This document shows, one piece after another, positions 53,501-62,538 of a DNA stretch of 64,000 bases. The position numbers and the translations under genes were made by a program. The DNA lies in assembly GCA_038226305.1 (NCBI GenBank), contig JBBRQN010000002.1:186001-250000 (forward strand), written 5' to 3'. The notes under the pieces were generated by a model that ran no database searches, was not told where the DNA came from, and was given only the letters and a program-made list of their open reading frames with translations. This DNA is from JASLDZ01 sp038226305. GTDB taxonomy: Bacteria; Pseudomonadota; Alphaproteobacteria; Caulobacterales; Caulobacteraceae. Positions within the stretch are counted from its first letter, which is position 1, and each line of letters begins with the position of its first letter.

Positions 53501-53875
53501 CAGCTGTTCGGCCGTGTCGGCGTAGGTCAGCCGCTTCACGGCCCCCGTGGCGAGGGTCAGGAGGTAGACGTTGGTCGAGCCGGCGCGGTTCGACAGGAAG
53601 GCCAGCGTCGCCCCGTCAGGCGAGTAGATCGGCCGCGAGTCGTTGGCGGGGTCGGTTATCAGGAGGCGCGCCACGCCCCCCTGCGCCGGCACCGTCCAGA
53701 TGTCGCCACCCGAGGCGAAGGCGATCTCCGCACCGTCAGGCGAGAGCGCAGGCTCGGCGAAGGAGGGGGCGGAGGGGGCCGCGGCCTCGACCGCACCGGC
53801 CAGCCCCAGCGCCGCCACCAGCACCGAAACCGAGGCCCAGGCCTTCAGCCTCATCCGCCCACCACCCAGCGCCAT
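50561..53875 (-). CDS. Tricorn-like S41 protease with beta-propeller
   Basis: This is a large secreted or periplasmic peptidase, 1104 residues. A signal peptide (about 1-33, VLVAALGLAGAVEAAA) precedes a TolB/WD-like propeller of repeated SPDG units (ALSPDGAEIAFAS, YSPDGATLAFLS). A Pro-rich linker, a second propeller half, a PDZ domain and the C-terminal S41 catalytic domain follow, the last with VTNESSLSDAEDFTEGYRSL containing the Ser nucleophile. GGGGAA upstream supports the ATG at 53875. It probably degrades peptides in the periplasm. Confidence 0.9.
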   Translation of the reverse strand: MALGGGRMRLKAWASVSVLVAALGLAGAVEAAAPSAPSFAEPALSPDGAEIAFASGGDIWTVPAQGGVARLLITDPANDSRPIYSPDGATLAFLSNRAGSTNVYLLTLATGAVKRLTYADTAEQLDGWSRDGKWIYFSSGVNDVGRQSDVFRVAASGGTPLEVSAERYLAEFQSAPSPDGSTLAMMARGLSNGQWWRNGHSHIDETELWLKPIAQPGTGYRKLLAGGAKHAFPMWSPDGASIAYMSDQTGAENLWRTPVAGGAPTQLTKFTDGRVLWPSIAYDGKSIVFERGFGVWRWDAATGKAMPVPITLRGAPASEGERHLTETSFREIALSPDGKKVAVIAHGEVFAAPSKDGGPAQRISRTPGNESDLAWAPDSRRLVFVSEDGLDTHLVSYDFATAKLTPLTSGAGHAQSAAFSPDGKLLAYASGERELRVATLTPSGGVASERVVYKGALGGRNASPTWSPDGKWIAFGVTGPKSFRNLYVVEASGGEARPITFLANGFTGGSIAWSPDGTFIVADTAQRSEEGKLIRIDLLPHVPKYREDAFQDLFKAPDQPDKPSSRPGSPTPPARTPEVPAAKPQRTADADAKPKDGEDVDAARASKPSGKAVRIVFDGIRERATILPLGMGADGPVISPDGKTLVFSARQGERANLFSYSLDELSREPASPVQITATDRPKGDYAFSPDSKTLFYREGGKVVSSPLDTPKPKPIAISAEMDVDFAVEKGIVFDEAWNTLNRRFFDPKFHGKDWAAIRARFAPQIEGARTGDEERRLINLMIGELDASHSGISKPTDPAVAATVARIGDLGLRFARTAFEAGRGLVIREIVTLGPVDTAGGVKVGDRLTAVDGQPIGPDTNLDRLLMGQVGRRTVLSIADAGGHARDVAVRPVTAQVASGLIYRQWVNDRRAYVEKISGGKLGYVHIADMSDQSLAQLYVDLDAQNQNRQGVVIDVRNNNGGYVNGYALDVFTRRNYLTMTTRDLFPVPSRAALGQRALGLPTVLVTNESSLSDAEDFTEGYRSLGLGKVVGQPTAGWIIFTGSQTLIDGSAVRVPGTRIQDGRGQDMEGHPRPVDVTVDRPLGETATGKDAQLEAAVKVLLGG

Positions 53876-54051
53876 GTCACGTTCCCCACGCTTCGTCCGA
53901 TGCAGGACGATAGCTTCGTGGGCGCGCCGCCCTGTGTCGAGGCTGACGCATCGAGGTTACCGCGAATTATGTTGGCCGTGGTCGCGCCCGCGCCCAGAAG
54001 GCCGTCTAATTTCCGTCCGTCGTCTCCCTTGAGAGCCCGTCAGGCCGCCCC

Positions 54052-55893
54052 GTGTTCACAGCCCTCGCCGCCACCTCCCTGATCGCCCTGCAAGGGTTCT
54101 CGGGCCTGCCTGAGATCAGGCACGTGCCGACGCTGACCTACCTTGACCGGTCGGGGGTGGTGATCGGGGTGCGGGGCGGGCGCGATGGGCCGGTGGTCGA
54201 TATCGCCAGGCTCCCCGCCTACGTGCCCGCCGCCTTCGTCTCGGTGGAGGACAGGCGGTTCTTCGAACACTCGGGCTTCGACCCCATGGGCATGGCGCGC
54301 GCCGTGGTGACCGACCTCGCCCGGGGGCGCACCGCCCAGGGCGCGAGCACGATCACTCAGCAGCTGGCCCGCAACCTCTACCTCTCCAACGACCAGACGC
54401 TGGAGCGCAAGGCGCAGGAGCTGATCTACGCCGTGCAGCTGGAGCAGAAATACTCCAAGCCGCAGATCCTCGCCCTCTACATGAGCCGGGTCTACTTCGG
54501 CTCCGGCGCCTACGGCATCGAGGCGGCCTCCCGCCGGTTCTTCGCCAAGCCCGCTTCGAAGCTGACCCTGCGCGAGGCGGCGACCCTGGCGGGCATCCTC
54601 AAGAACCCGGCAGGCTACAGCCCGGTCAACGAGCCCGAACGCTCCGCCGAGCGCACCGCCATCGTCTTGCAGACGATGGTGGAGACCGGCGCGATCACGC
54701 CTGCCCAGAAGGCCCGGGCGCTGGCCACCCATCCCAAGGTGCAGAAGGTCGATCCGGCCAGCCCCTCGCAGTACTTCGTGGACTGGACCGACGGTCAGGT
54801 CCGCAAGCTCCTCGGCGGGCAGGTGACCAGCGACGTGGTGGTGGAAACGACTCTCGACGCCGGCCTTGAAGCTGACGCCCAGGCGGCGACGCAGGGCATG
54901 ATGCTGAAGGCTGCGAAGCAGGGTGTGCAGCAGGCCGCCATGGTCGCGATGGATGCGCAGGGGAGGGTGCGCGCCCTCATCGGCGGGGTCGACTACCAGG
55001 CCTCCAGCTACAACCGCGTGACGCAGGCGCGGCGGCAGGCGGGTTCCTCGTGGAAGCCCTTCGTCTACCTCACCGCGCTGGAAGCCGGGCGCACGCCTGA
55101 CACCGTAGTGGTGGACGAGCCGATCACCATCGACGGCTGGTCGCCCCGCAACCACACTCCGGGCTTCGCCGGCCCGATGACGCTGGAGACGGCGCTCGCC
55201 CAATCTGTGAACACCGTGGCCGCCCGTCTTGCCGACGAGGTGGGGCGCCCCAACGTGGCGCGCACCGCCCAACGGCTGGGGATCGCCAGCGCCATCAATA
55301 CCGACCCGGCCATGGCGCTGGGCACGAGTGCGGTGTCTCCCCTGGAGATGGCGGGGGCCTACACCGCCTTTGCCAACGGCGGGCGTCGGGCGTCGCCCTA
55401 CGGGATCGAGCGCATCCGGGTGAATGGGCGCATCGTCTACCAGCGGCGCGACGAGGGGCAGGCGCAGGTGATCGCCAATCCGCCGCTGAGCCAGCTCGAC
55501 CGCATGCTGCGCACGGTGATCGCTTCGGGCACCGCCACCCGCGCGGCGATCCCCGGCTACGACCTCGCGGGCAAGACCGGCACGACGACCGACAACCGCG
55601 ACGCCTGGTTCGCAGGCTTCACGGGCGGGCTGACCGCGGTGGCGTGGGTCGGCCGCGACGACAACAGCCCCATGGGCGCAGGAGCGGCGGGCGGCGGGCC
55701 GCCGGCCGATCTGTGGCGTCGCTTCATGGTGGCGGCCCTGCCCAAGGTGGGTGTCCGGCCGATCCCGTCAGGCCCGGCCGCCGCCGTGAGCGCAGACCCC
55801 GCGCCGCTTCCTGCCAGCCCTGCGGCGGACGATCCGGTCAGCGGCCTCCTGCGGCCGACCGAACCCACCCCGTCTGAGCGCCCGCAGCCCTGA
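54052..55893 (+). CDS. Class A penicillin-binding protein (glycosyltransferase/transpeptidase)
   Basis: This bifunctional enzyme polymerises glycan strands and cross-links peptidoglycan. It has 613 residues. The glycosyltransferase domain has SVEDRRFFEHSGFD (Glu 66) and ASTITQQLARNL. The transpeptidase domain has SSWK (Ser 332), AQSVNTVA and GKTGTTTDNRDAWFAG. The only available start is a GTG at 54052, because a stop lies 45 bases upstream in frame, so the protein begins almost in the membrane helix without a cytoplasmic tail. The tail is Pro/Ser-rich. It converges with glpK with a 7-base gap. Confidence 0.94.
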   Translation: MFTALAATSLIALQGFSGLPEIRHVPTLTYLDRSGVVIGVRGGRDGPVVDIARLPAYVPAAFVSVEDRRFFEHSGFDPMGMARAVVTDLARGRTAQGASTITQQLARNLYLSNDQTLERKAQELIYAVQLEQKYSKPQILALYMSRVYFGSGAYGIEAASRRFFAKPASKLTLREAATLAGILKNPAGYSPVNEPERSAERTAIVLQTMVETGAITPAQKARALATHPKVQKVDPASPSQYFVDWTDGQVRKLLGGQVTSDVVVETTLDAGLEADAQAATQGMMLKAAKQGVQQAAMVAMDAQGRVRALIGGVDYQASSYNRVTQARRQAGSSWKPFVYLTALEAGRTPDTVVVDEPITIDGWSPRNHTPGFAGPMTLETALAQSVNTVAARLADEVGRPNVARTAQRLGIASAINTDPAMALGTSAVSPLEMAGAYTAFANGGRRASPYGIERIRVNGRIVYQRRDEGQAQVIANPPLSQLDRMLRTVIASGTATRAAIPGYDLAGKTGTTTDNRDAWFAGFTGGLTAVAWVGRDDNSPMGAGAAGGGPPADLWRRFMVAALPKVGVRPIPSGPAAAVSADPAPLPASPAADDPVSGLLRPTEPTPSERPQP

Positions 55894-55900
55894 TCGCGGA

Positions 55901-57403
55901 TCAGGGCCGCCGGGTCAGGGTGCGGCTCACCGCGTCGCGCCAGCCGGCGATGAGGGGCTCGCGCACCTTGGCCTTCATCGAGGGTTCGAAGCGGCGGTCC
56001 AGGCTCCAGATGCGCTGGAAATCCTTGAACCCGCCGTAGACGCCCGCCTGTCGCCCGGCGAGGTAGGCGGCGCCCAAGGCCGTGGTCTCCAGCACCCTGG
56101 GCCGCTCCACCGGCAGACCGACGATGTCGCACAGGGCCTGGCAGAGCCAGTCGTTGGCTACCATGCCCCCGTCCACCTTCAGCGAGGCCGGCTTCACGCC
56201 GTCCTGAGCGACGGCCTCGACCAGATCGAGGGTCTGCAGGCCGACCGACTCCAGGGCCGCCCGCGCCAGTTCGGCGGGGCCGGTGGCGCGGGTCAGGCCG
56301 AAGATCGCGCCCCTTGCGTCGGGGTCCCAGTGCGGCGCGCCGAGCCCGGTGAAGGCCGGCACCATGTAGACGCCGCCGGAGGAGTGGATGCTTCTCGCCA
56401 GCGCCTCGGTCTGCGCCGCCGACTTGATGAGCCCCAGCCCGTCGCGAAGCCACTGCACCGCGGCCCCGGCCACGAAGATCGAGCCCTCAAGCGCATAGGT
56501 GGTCTCACCATCCAGCCGGTAGGCGAGGGTGGAGAGCAGGCGGTGCCGTGAGGGCGTGGGCTTGGGCCCGGAGTTCACCAGCATGAAGGCGCCCGTGCCG
56601 AAGGTGGCCTTCACGTCGCCCTTCCTGAACCCGCACTGGCCGATGGCCGCCGCGTGCTGATCGCCCGCGACGCCCAGGATTGGGATCGACCGGCCGAACA
56701 GCTTCTTGACGGTCACGCCGTAGTCGGCGGCGCAGTCGCGCACCTCGGGCAGCATCTGCATCGGCACGTCGAACAGGTGGCAGAGCTCCTCGTCCCAGGC
56801 CTGCGTGTTGATGTCGAAGAGGCTGGTGCGGCTGGCGTTGGTGGCGTCGGTCGCATGGATTTGGCCGCCGGTGAGCCGCCAGATCAGGAAGCTGTCGACG
56901 GTGCCGAAGGCGAGCTCGCCCTTTCGGGCCCGGGCGCGCGAGCCTTTCACATGGTCGAGGATCCAGGCGATCTTCGAGGCGGAGAAATAGGGATCCAGCC
57001 GCAGGCCGGTGCGCTCGCACACCATCTCCTCCGCGCCGCCGTCCGCGAGCTTGCGGGTGAGGGCGGCGGTACGGCGGTCCTGCCAGACGATGGCGTTGTG
57101 GATCGGCTCTCCCGTGGTGCGGTCCCACACCACTGTGGTCTCACGCTGGTTGGTGACGCCGATGGCGACTACCTTTCCGCCCTTGGCCTCGGCGATGCGC
57201 ATCGCCTTGCGGGCGGTGGCGAGCTGGGTCTTCCAGATCGCCTCCGGGTCGTGCTCGACCCAGCCCTCGTGGGGATAGATCTGGGGAAACTCCGCCTGGG
57301 CGGTGGCGACGATGGCCGCATCCTTGTCGAACACGATGGCGCGGCTGGAGGTGGTGCCCTGGTCGAGGGCCAAGATCAGGGGGTGGATCAGGGGGCGGTC
57401 CAT
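55901..57403 (-). CDS. glpK: Glycerol kinase
   Basis: GlpK phosphorylates glycerol to sn-glycerol-3-phosphate with ATP. The 500-residue protein has ILALDQGTTSSRAIVFDKDA, IGVTNQRETTVVWDR, the LRLDPYFSASKIAWIL block and GSIFVAGAAVQWLRDGLG. The length is normal. The start ATG at 57403 follows the NRAMP stop by 7 bases, so the two are co-transcribed. The glycerol-3-phosphate dehydrogenase glpD lies at the other end of the same gene group on the opposite strand. Confidence 0.96.
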   Translation of the reverse strand: MDRPLIHPLILALDQGTTSSRAIVFDKDAAIVATAQAEFPQIYPHEGWVEHDPEAIWKTQLATARKAMRIAEAKGGKVVAIGVTNQRETTVVWDRTTGEPIHNAIVWQDRRTAALTRKLADGGAEEMVCERTGLRLDPYFSASKIAWILDHVKGSRARARKGELAFGTVDSFLIWRLTGGQIHATDATNASRTSLFDINTQAWDEELCHLFDVPMQMLPEVRDCAADYGVTVKKLFGRSIPILGVAGDQHAAAIGQCGFRKGDVKATFGTGAFMLVNSGPKPTPSRHRLLSTLAYRLDGETTYALEGSIFVAGAAVQWLRDGLGLIKSAAQTEALARSIHSSGGVYMVPAFTGLGAPHWDPDARGAIFGLTRATGPAELARAALESVGLQTLDLVEAVAQDGVKPASLKVDGGMVANDWLCQALCDIVGLPVERPRVLETTALGAAYLAGRQAGVYGGFKDFQRIWSLDRRFEPSMKAKVREPLIAGWRDAVSRTLTRRP

Positions 57404-57410
57404 TCGGATC

Positions 57411-58676
57411 TCATTTTTGCAGCAGCATCATAACGCTCGAGCCGGCCATCAACAGCGCCGTGGCCCAGCCGAACACCTGCAGGCGCCGGCCGATCTTGAA
57501 CTGGCCCATCACCCGCTCGCTGGAGGCGGCGATGAGCGTGGCGGCCAGGATCGGCCCGGCGACCACGCCGTTGATCACCGCGCTCCAGAAAAGGGCCTTG
57601 ATGGGGTCGATGGGCGACCACTCGATCCCCACCCCTAGAAGGGTGGCGGCGGAGATTACGGCGTAGAAGCCGATCGCCTGGCGCGGGGAGTGCTGCAGCC
57701 CGCACTTCATGCCGGTCGCCTCGCCGACCGCATAGGCCGCCGATCCCGCCAGCACCGGCACCGCCAGAAGGCCCGTGCCGATGATGCCCAGGCTGAACAG
57801 TCCGAAGGCGAAGGGGCCTGCGACCGGCCGCAACGCCTGGGCTGCATCCGCCGCCGTCTGGATGTCGGTCTTGCCGGAGGCATGGAGGGTGGCGGCGGTG
57901 GCGATCATCACGGCCAGAGCCACGAGGTTGGAAACACCCATGCCCACGAAGGTATCGAAGCGGATGCGCGGCAGCTCCCACTTCGCCTCGTTGGGGGCCT
58001 GCTTGAGGGGATGGGCGTTGGGGTCGGCGGCGATCTCCTCCACCTCCTCGGCGCTCTGCCAGAAGAAAAGGTAGGGGCTGATAGTGGTGCCGAAGATCGC
58101 CACGATCACAGTGGCCACCCCCGCGCTCGAGGAGCCGAAGGGGAACACCAGCCCCTTGAGCACCGCCATCCAGTCGATGTGCAGCATGAACATGAGGGCG
58201 ACGTAGCTCAGGAGAACGAGGGTCAGCCATTTCAGCAGCCTGGCGTAGCGGCGGTAGGGCACGAACAGCTGCAGGGCGAGGGAGATCAGGGCGAAGGCCA
58301 CCACGAACAGCTTCTCGCCGCCGCCCACCACGAGCTTCGCCGCCGCGCCCATCGCGGCGATGTCGGCCCCGATGTTGATGGTGTTGGCCACGAACAAGAG
58401 GCCCACGAGGAACAGCACCACGGCCCGGGGCATCACCCGTTTCATGTTCATGGCCAGGCCGCAGCCGGTCACCCGGCCCACTTCGGCGCTCATCAACTGC
58501 ACCGCGCACATGAGCGGATAGGTGAGGAGCATCGTCCACAGCAGGCCGAAGCCGAACTGCGCTCCCGCCTGGCTGTAGGTGGCGATGCCGGAGGGGTCGT
58601 CGTCGGCCGCGCCTGTGATCAGGCCGGGGCCCAGCTGGCGGAAAAGGGCGATGCGGGGGCGTGGCGTATCCGTCAT
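57411..58676 (-). CDS. NRAMP-family metal transporter, atypical motifs
   Basis: This 421-residue membrane protein has about eleven helices. NRAMP transporters carry Mn or Fe with a DPGN motif in helix 1 and MPH in helix 6. Here helix 1 has DDDPSGIATY and helix 6 has GTTISPYLFFWQSAEE, so the Asn and the Met/His ligands are missing. The closest known idea is an NRAMP-related magnesium or other divalent transporter. The ATG at 58676 is preferred to the GTG at 58688. It precedes glpK by 7 bases. Confidence 0.84.
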   Translation of the reverse strand: MTDTPRPRIALFRQLGPGLITGAADDDPSGIATYSQAGAQFGFGLLWTMLLTYPLMCAVQLMSAEVGRVTGCGLAMNMKRVMPRAVVLFLVGLLFVANTINIGADIAAMGAAAKLVVGGGEKLFVVAFALISLALQLFVPYRRYARLLKWLTLVLLSYVALMFMLHIDWMAVLKGLVFPFGSSSAGVATVIVAIFGTTISPYLFFWQSAEEVEEIAADPNAHPLKQAPNEAKWELPRIRFDTFVGMGVSNLVALAVMIATAATLHASGKTDIQTAADAAQALRPVAGPFAFGLFSLGIIGTGLLAVPVLAGSAAYAVGEATGMKCGLQHSPRQAIGFYAVISAATLLGVGIEWSPIDPIKALFWSAVINGVVAGPILAATLIAASSERVMGQFKIGRRLQVFGWATALLMAGSSVMMLLQK

Positions 58677-58743
58677 CGTCCGCTCCACGCGACTCTTGCG
58701 GGCCGACAGTCGCCGCGCGGGGCGTCCGGGTCAAACAGGGGGC

Positions 58744-59751
58744 TCAGCCGATGAGCGATCGGTAGAGCTGCAGGTAGCGATCCGCCATGCGCTCCACGCT
58801 GAAGCGCTCTGCAACGACGGCGCGGCAGGCGGCACGGTCGATCTCCCCGATGCGGCCGACGGCCTCCACCGCCTCGTCGACGGTGTTCACCAGGAAGCCC
58901 GTGACACCGTGGTCGATCAGTTCGGGCATGGAGCCCCGGTTGAAGGCGATCACGGGCGTGCCGCACGCCATCGCCTCCACCACCGAGAGGCCGAACGGCT
59001 CGTCGAAGCTGATCAGGTGCAGGAGGGCGCGGGCGGACCCCAGGGTTCGCACACGCAGATCGCCGCCGACCGCGCCGAGATAGGCGATGCGCTCGCCGTC
59101 CACGTGGGGCTGCACCCGGTCGCGGAAATAGCCCTCGTCCTGCACGATGCCGCACAGCTTCAGCCGTCGCCCGGTGCGGTGCGCCACGTCCACCGCCTCG
59201 GCCGCGCCCTTGTGCGGATGCATGCGGCCGAAGAACAGCAGATCGTCCGAACCCGTTGGGTCGAACGGGAAATCGTCCAGCGGGATGCCGTGGTGGATCA
59301 CCGCCGCATACCGCAGGTCAGGGGCCTTATCGGCTTCGCTGATGGCGACGTAGGCCACGCGATCCTCATAGGCCTTGAAGGCGGGCATTATGCGGTCCGA
59401 CGAGAAGCCGTGGATGGTGGCGACCATCGGCGTCTCCACCAGCCGCGAGAAGGCCAGCGGGACGAAATCCGCCTGATTGTGGATCAGGTCGAACTTGGCG
59501 GCGTGCTCGAACACGTTGGCCACGTGCAGCGCCTCCCACACCTTGGCGTCGATTGTGGGGTCTTCGGAGTAGGGCTTTGGCACCACCCCTGCGAGCGTGC
59601 CGGCGGTGATCGAGTCGAGGGTGGCGAAGAGGGTCACGTCGACGCCGCGCTTCACGAGGGCTTCGGTGAGGAGGCTCGTCACCAGCTCCCACGGGCCGTA
59701 GTGGCGCGGCGGGGTGCGCCAGGAGATCGGCGCCAGCATGGCGATCTTCAT
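58744..59751 (-). CDS. GT4 family glycosyltransferase
   Basis: This is a 335-residue retaining GT-B glycosyltransferase. The opening KIAMLAPISWRTPPRHYGPW and the C-terminal block DEPFGLSVVEAMACGTPVIA with RGSMPELIDHGVTGFLV are diagnostic of GT4. The ATG at 59751 overlaps the stop of the GH13 gene (ATGA), so it is the last gene of a coupled GH130-GH13-GT4 set. The sugar donor and acceptor are unknown; the pairing with a glucosidase suggests synthesis or turnover of a small glycoside. Confidence 0.92.
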   Translation of the reverse strand: MKIAMLAPISWRTPPRHYGPWELVTSLLTEALVKRGVDVTLFATLDSITAGTLAGVVPKPYSEDPTIDAKVWEALHVANVFEHAAKFDLIHNQADFVPLAFSRLVETPMVATIHGFSSDRIMPAFKAYEDRVAYVAISEADKAPDLRYAAVIHHGIPLDDFPFDPTGSDDLLFFGRMHPHKGAAEAVDVAHRTGRRLKLCGIVQDEGYFRDRVQPHVDGERIAYLGAVGGDLRVRTLGSARALLHLISFDEPFGLSVVEAMACGTPVIAFNRGSMPELIDHGVTGFLVNTVDEAVEAVGRIGEIDRAACRAVVAERFSVERMADRYLQLYRSLIG

Positions 59752-61343
59752 GCGATGACGACCGCTTCGTGCGGCCTCAGGTGCAGGACGCCGTCGGTCA
59801 CCTTGCACAGGCCGGGCAGTGTGCAGGCCAGCGTCTGCGCCCCGTGAGCCCACGCCGGCAGGCCAAGAGTCTGCGCATGGTCGCTGAGGTTCAAGGCGAT
59901 CAGCGTCCGCTCGTCGCCGAGCGTGCGTTCGTAAGCCAAGACCGATCCCCAGGCGTCGATCAGCTTCAGATCGCCCAGCGCTAGCGACGGCCGCTCGCGG
60001 CGCAGCTTCAACAGCGCCTTTTGCAGGCTGAGCATCGAGCCCGCATCACCCTCCTGCGCGGCCACGTTCCGCACGGGCCAGTCGGCGTTGAGGGGCAGCC
60101 AGGGCTCGCCTGTGGTGAAGCCCGCGTTAGGGGCGTCGCTCCACGGCATCGGGGTGCGCACCGGGTCACGGCCGACGCCTTCGCCGGGCTGGCGAAGCTC
60201 GGCCGGGTCTTTCACCTGCTCGGGCGGGATCGGCGTGTCGGGCAGGCCGATCTCGTCGCCGTAGTAGACGGTGGGGGTGCCGCGCAGGGTCAGGAGCAGC
60301 ATGGCCGCCACCCGGGCCTGCGCCTCGCCCACGCGGCTGGCGATCCGTGGCCGGTCGTGGTTGCCCAGAACCCAGTTGGGCCAGGTGCCTGGGGGCAGCG
60401 CGGCCTCGTATTCCGCGATCAGCTTGCGGATGGCCTCTGCGTTCCACTGCGTGTTGATGAGCGCGAAGTTGAAGGGCTGCACCTGCGGCCGATCAGGCGT
60501 GCCGTACCAGGGCATCAGCTGCGGCGTCGGCAGGTAGATCTCGCCGATCAAAACCCGGTCGCCTGCATAGCTGTCGGCCACCTCGCGCATGCGGGCGGCC
60601 AGATCATGCGCCTCGGGCTGGCTCGTGTTGTTGACCTGCAGCTGGTCGAACATCTCTCCCATGCGCCGCACGTGGTTCGGCTTGGGCGGATTGTCGGCGA
60701 AATCGGCCGCCTTCACGATGTGCCACAGGACGTCGATGCGGAACCCGTCGACGCCCCGGTCGAACCAGAAGCGCAGCACGTCGAGCATGGCCTCGACCAC
60801 CTCTGCGTTTCGCCAGTTCAGGTCTGGCTGCTCCTTGAGGAAGGCGTGCAGGTAGTACTGGCCGGTGGCCTCGTCCCACTCCCAGGAGGAGCCGCCGAAG
60901 TCGCTCTGCCAGTTGTTCGGCGGCGAGCCGTCTGGCTTGGCGTCTTTCCAGATGTACCAGTCGCGCTTGGGGCTGGTGCGCGAACGGCGACTCTCCTTGA
61001 ACCACGCATGCTGGTCCGAGCTGTGGTTCGGCACGAAGTCGAGGATCACCTTCAGACCCCTCGCGTGGGCCGCGGCGATGACGGCGTCGGCGTCCGCGAG
61101 GGTGCCGAATTGCGGATCGACGCCGCTGTAGTCAGCCACGTCGTAGCCGAAGTCCGCCATGGGCGAGGGGAAGATCGGCGACAGCCAAACGGCGTCCACG
61201 CCCAAGGCCGCCAGATGATCCAGTCGCTGCAGAACGCCCGGCAGATCGCCGATCCCGTCGCCGTTCGTGTCCTGAAACGAGCGCGGGTAGACCTGATAGA
61301 TCACGCGGGACTTCCACCAGGGCACCGCGGCTTCAGGGGTCAT
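59748..61343 (-). CDS. GH13 alpha-glucosidase
   Basis: This 531-residue enzyme hydrolyses alpha-glucosidic bonds. It shows the typical KSRVIYQVYPRSFQDTNGDG opening and the four conserved GH13 regions: DFVPNHSSDQH, GFRIDVLWHI (Asp nucleophile), RVLIGEIYLP (Glu acid/base) and GNHDRPRIASR. No signal peptide is visible, so it acts in the cytoplasm. It overlaps the GH130 gene upstream and the GT4 gene downstream by four bases each, showing tight coupling. Subfamily (oligo-1,6-glucosidase versus sucrose-like hydrolase) is not resolved. Confidence 0.93.
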   Translation of the reverse strand: MTPEAAVPWWKSRVIYQVYPRSFQDTNGDGIGDLPGVLQRLDHLAALGVDAVWLSPIFPSPMADFGYDVADYSGVDPQFGTLADADAVIAAAHARGLKVILDFVPNHSSDQHAWFKESRRSRTSPKRDWYIWKDAKPDGSPPNNWQSDFGGSSWEWDEATGQYYLHAFLKEQPDLNWRNAEVVEAMLDVLRFWFDRGVDGFRIDVLWHIVKAADFADNPPKPNHVRRMGEMFDQLQVNNTSQPEAHDLAARMREVADSYAGDRVLIGEIYLPTPQLMPWYGTPDRPQVQPFNFALINTQWNAEAIRKLIAEYEAALPPGTWPNWVLGNHDRPRIASRVGEAQARVAAMLLLTLRGTPTVYYGDEIGLPDTPIPPEQVKDPAELRQPGEGVGRDPVRTPMPWSDAPNAGFTTGEPWLPLNADWPVRNVAAQEGDAGSMLSLQKALLKLRRERPSLALGDLKLIDAWGSVLAYERTLGDERTLIALNLSDHAQTLGLPAWAHGAQTLACTLPGLCKVTDGVLHLRPHEAVVIA

Positions 61344-62464
61344 GCGAAACGGGCCTTGGGGATGTGGGTGATGCGGCAGGCGAGGTCCGCCTCGCCGGAG
61401 GCTGCGATGAAAACCTCGCCCCCGTCCACCAGCCCGGTTGTGAACACCACGGGCGTCGGTAGGTACTGCTGGTGCGCGATGGGGGCGATCAGGGCGGCGT
61501 CGGACTGCAGCAGCGGTGCCTCGTCCTCCAGCCGGAGGAGCCGGGTGGGATCATCGGCATCGAACAGCGCCCAGAAGGTGCGGTAGACGCCCACCGCACC
61601 CTTGATCTCCACCCCATGATAAAGCGTCAGCCAGCCTTCCGGCGTGAGCACGGGCGGCGTGCCCCCGCCGAGCTTGGACGAGACGCCAAAGGCCTTGCGG
61701 GCGCGGATGCCCCCGGTTTCGAGCGGTTTCCAGTGCAGCCCGTCCGGCGAGGTGGCCATGTTGATCGAGGGCCCGCCGCGAAAGGGGCTGTCCTCCGCAT
61801 AGGCGAAGTAGACCTCGCCGAGCGGGCGCGTGAGGGCGACGAACCGCCCGCCCACGCGGCCTTCGAACAGCATCATGTCCTTGTTCAGGTGATCGAGCAC
61901 CAGCCCCTGCAGCGTCCACTCGAACCCGTCGTCCGACGTGTAGAGCGAACTCCCCAGCCGCTCCGGGCTGACCGAGCAGGCCACCATCCAGTAGCGCCCG
62001 TTGATGCGGCTGATCCGGGGGTCTTCCACGCCGTATTCCTGATAGCTCGCCGCGGGCTCGATCGCCCGGTCGTAGTGGACGGCCACCACAGAGACGCCGT
62101 CAGGCGTCAGCTCCACGGGCAGCAGCCAAGAGATGGAGGTGAGGCCCAGCAGCCGCGGGCCGGGTCGTTTCAGGGTGAACTGGCGAGGGTCGGTCATGTC
62201 CACCTCGTCCAGCGGCCAGCTTTCCAGGCGATAGCCTTCGGGCGTCCAGCGGATGGCGCGCACGCGGCCGCCTGCCACCGGCTCGCGCAGAGCCTCGGCC
62301 ACGCGCACAAGCAGCAGCAGGTTCCCATTGGGCAGCCGCGTCAGGCCGGGGTTGAACGCGCCCAGCACGTAGGTTTCGGCCTGCAGCGACCGTCGCAGGG
62401 GCGAGCGGGAGAGGTCCACGTCGTCGGGCGTGAAGATCAGGCAGTCGAGGGGGAAGGCCGTCAT
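61340..62464 (-). CDS. GH130-like glycosidase/phosphorylase
   Basis: This 374-residue five-bladed beta-propeller enzyme is of the GH130 type, acting on beta-mannosides by phosphorolysis or hydrolysis. Motifs are AFNPGLTRLPNGNLLLLVR, EYGVEDPRISRINGRYWM with the catalytic Asp, and DMMLFEGRVGGRFVALTRP. It has no signal peptide. It is the first gene of a minus-strand group with GH13 and GT4, and is divergent from glpD across 74 bases. The exact substrate, mannoside or otherwise, is unknown. Confidence 0.86.
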   Translation of the reverse strand: MTAFPLDCLIFTPDDVDLSRSPLRRSLQAETYVLGAFNPGLTRLPNGNLLLLVRVAEALREPVAGGRVRAIRWTPEGYRLESWPLDEVDMTDPRQFTLKRPGPRLLGLTSISWLLPVELTPDGVSVVAVHYDRAIEPAASYQEYGVEDPRISRINGRYWMVACSVSPERLGSSLYTSDDGFEWTLQGLVLDHLNKDMMLFEGRVGGRFVALTRPLGEVYFAYAEDSPFRGGPSINMATSPDGLHWKPLETGGIRARKAFGVSSKLGGGTPPVLTPEGWLTLYHGVEIKGAVGVYRTFWALFDADDPTRLLRLEDEAPLLQSDAALIAPIAHQQYLPTPVVFTTGLVDGGEVFIAASGEADLACRITHIPKARFA

Positions 62465-62538
62465 GGCGCTGCAACGCGTGAGCGGCGCTTTGGTCGTCGC
62501 GGCTGGACGTCGCAGGCGAGAGCCTCCACATCGGCGTC

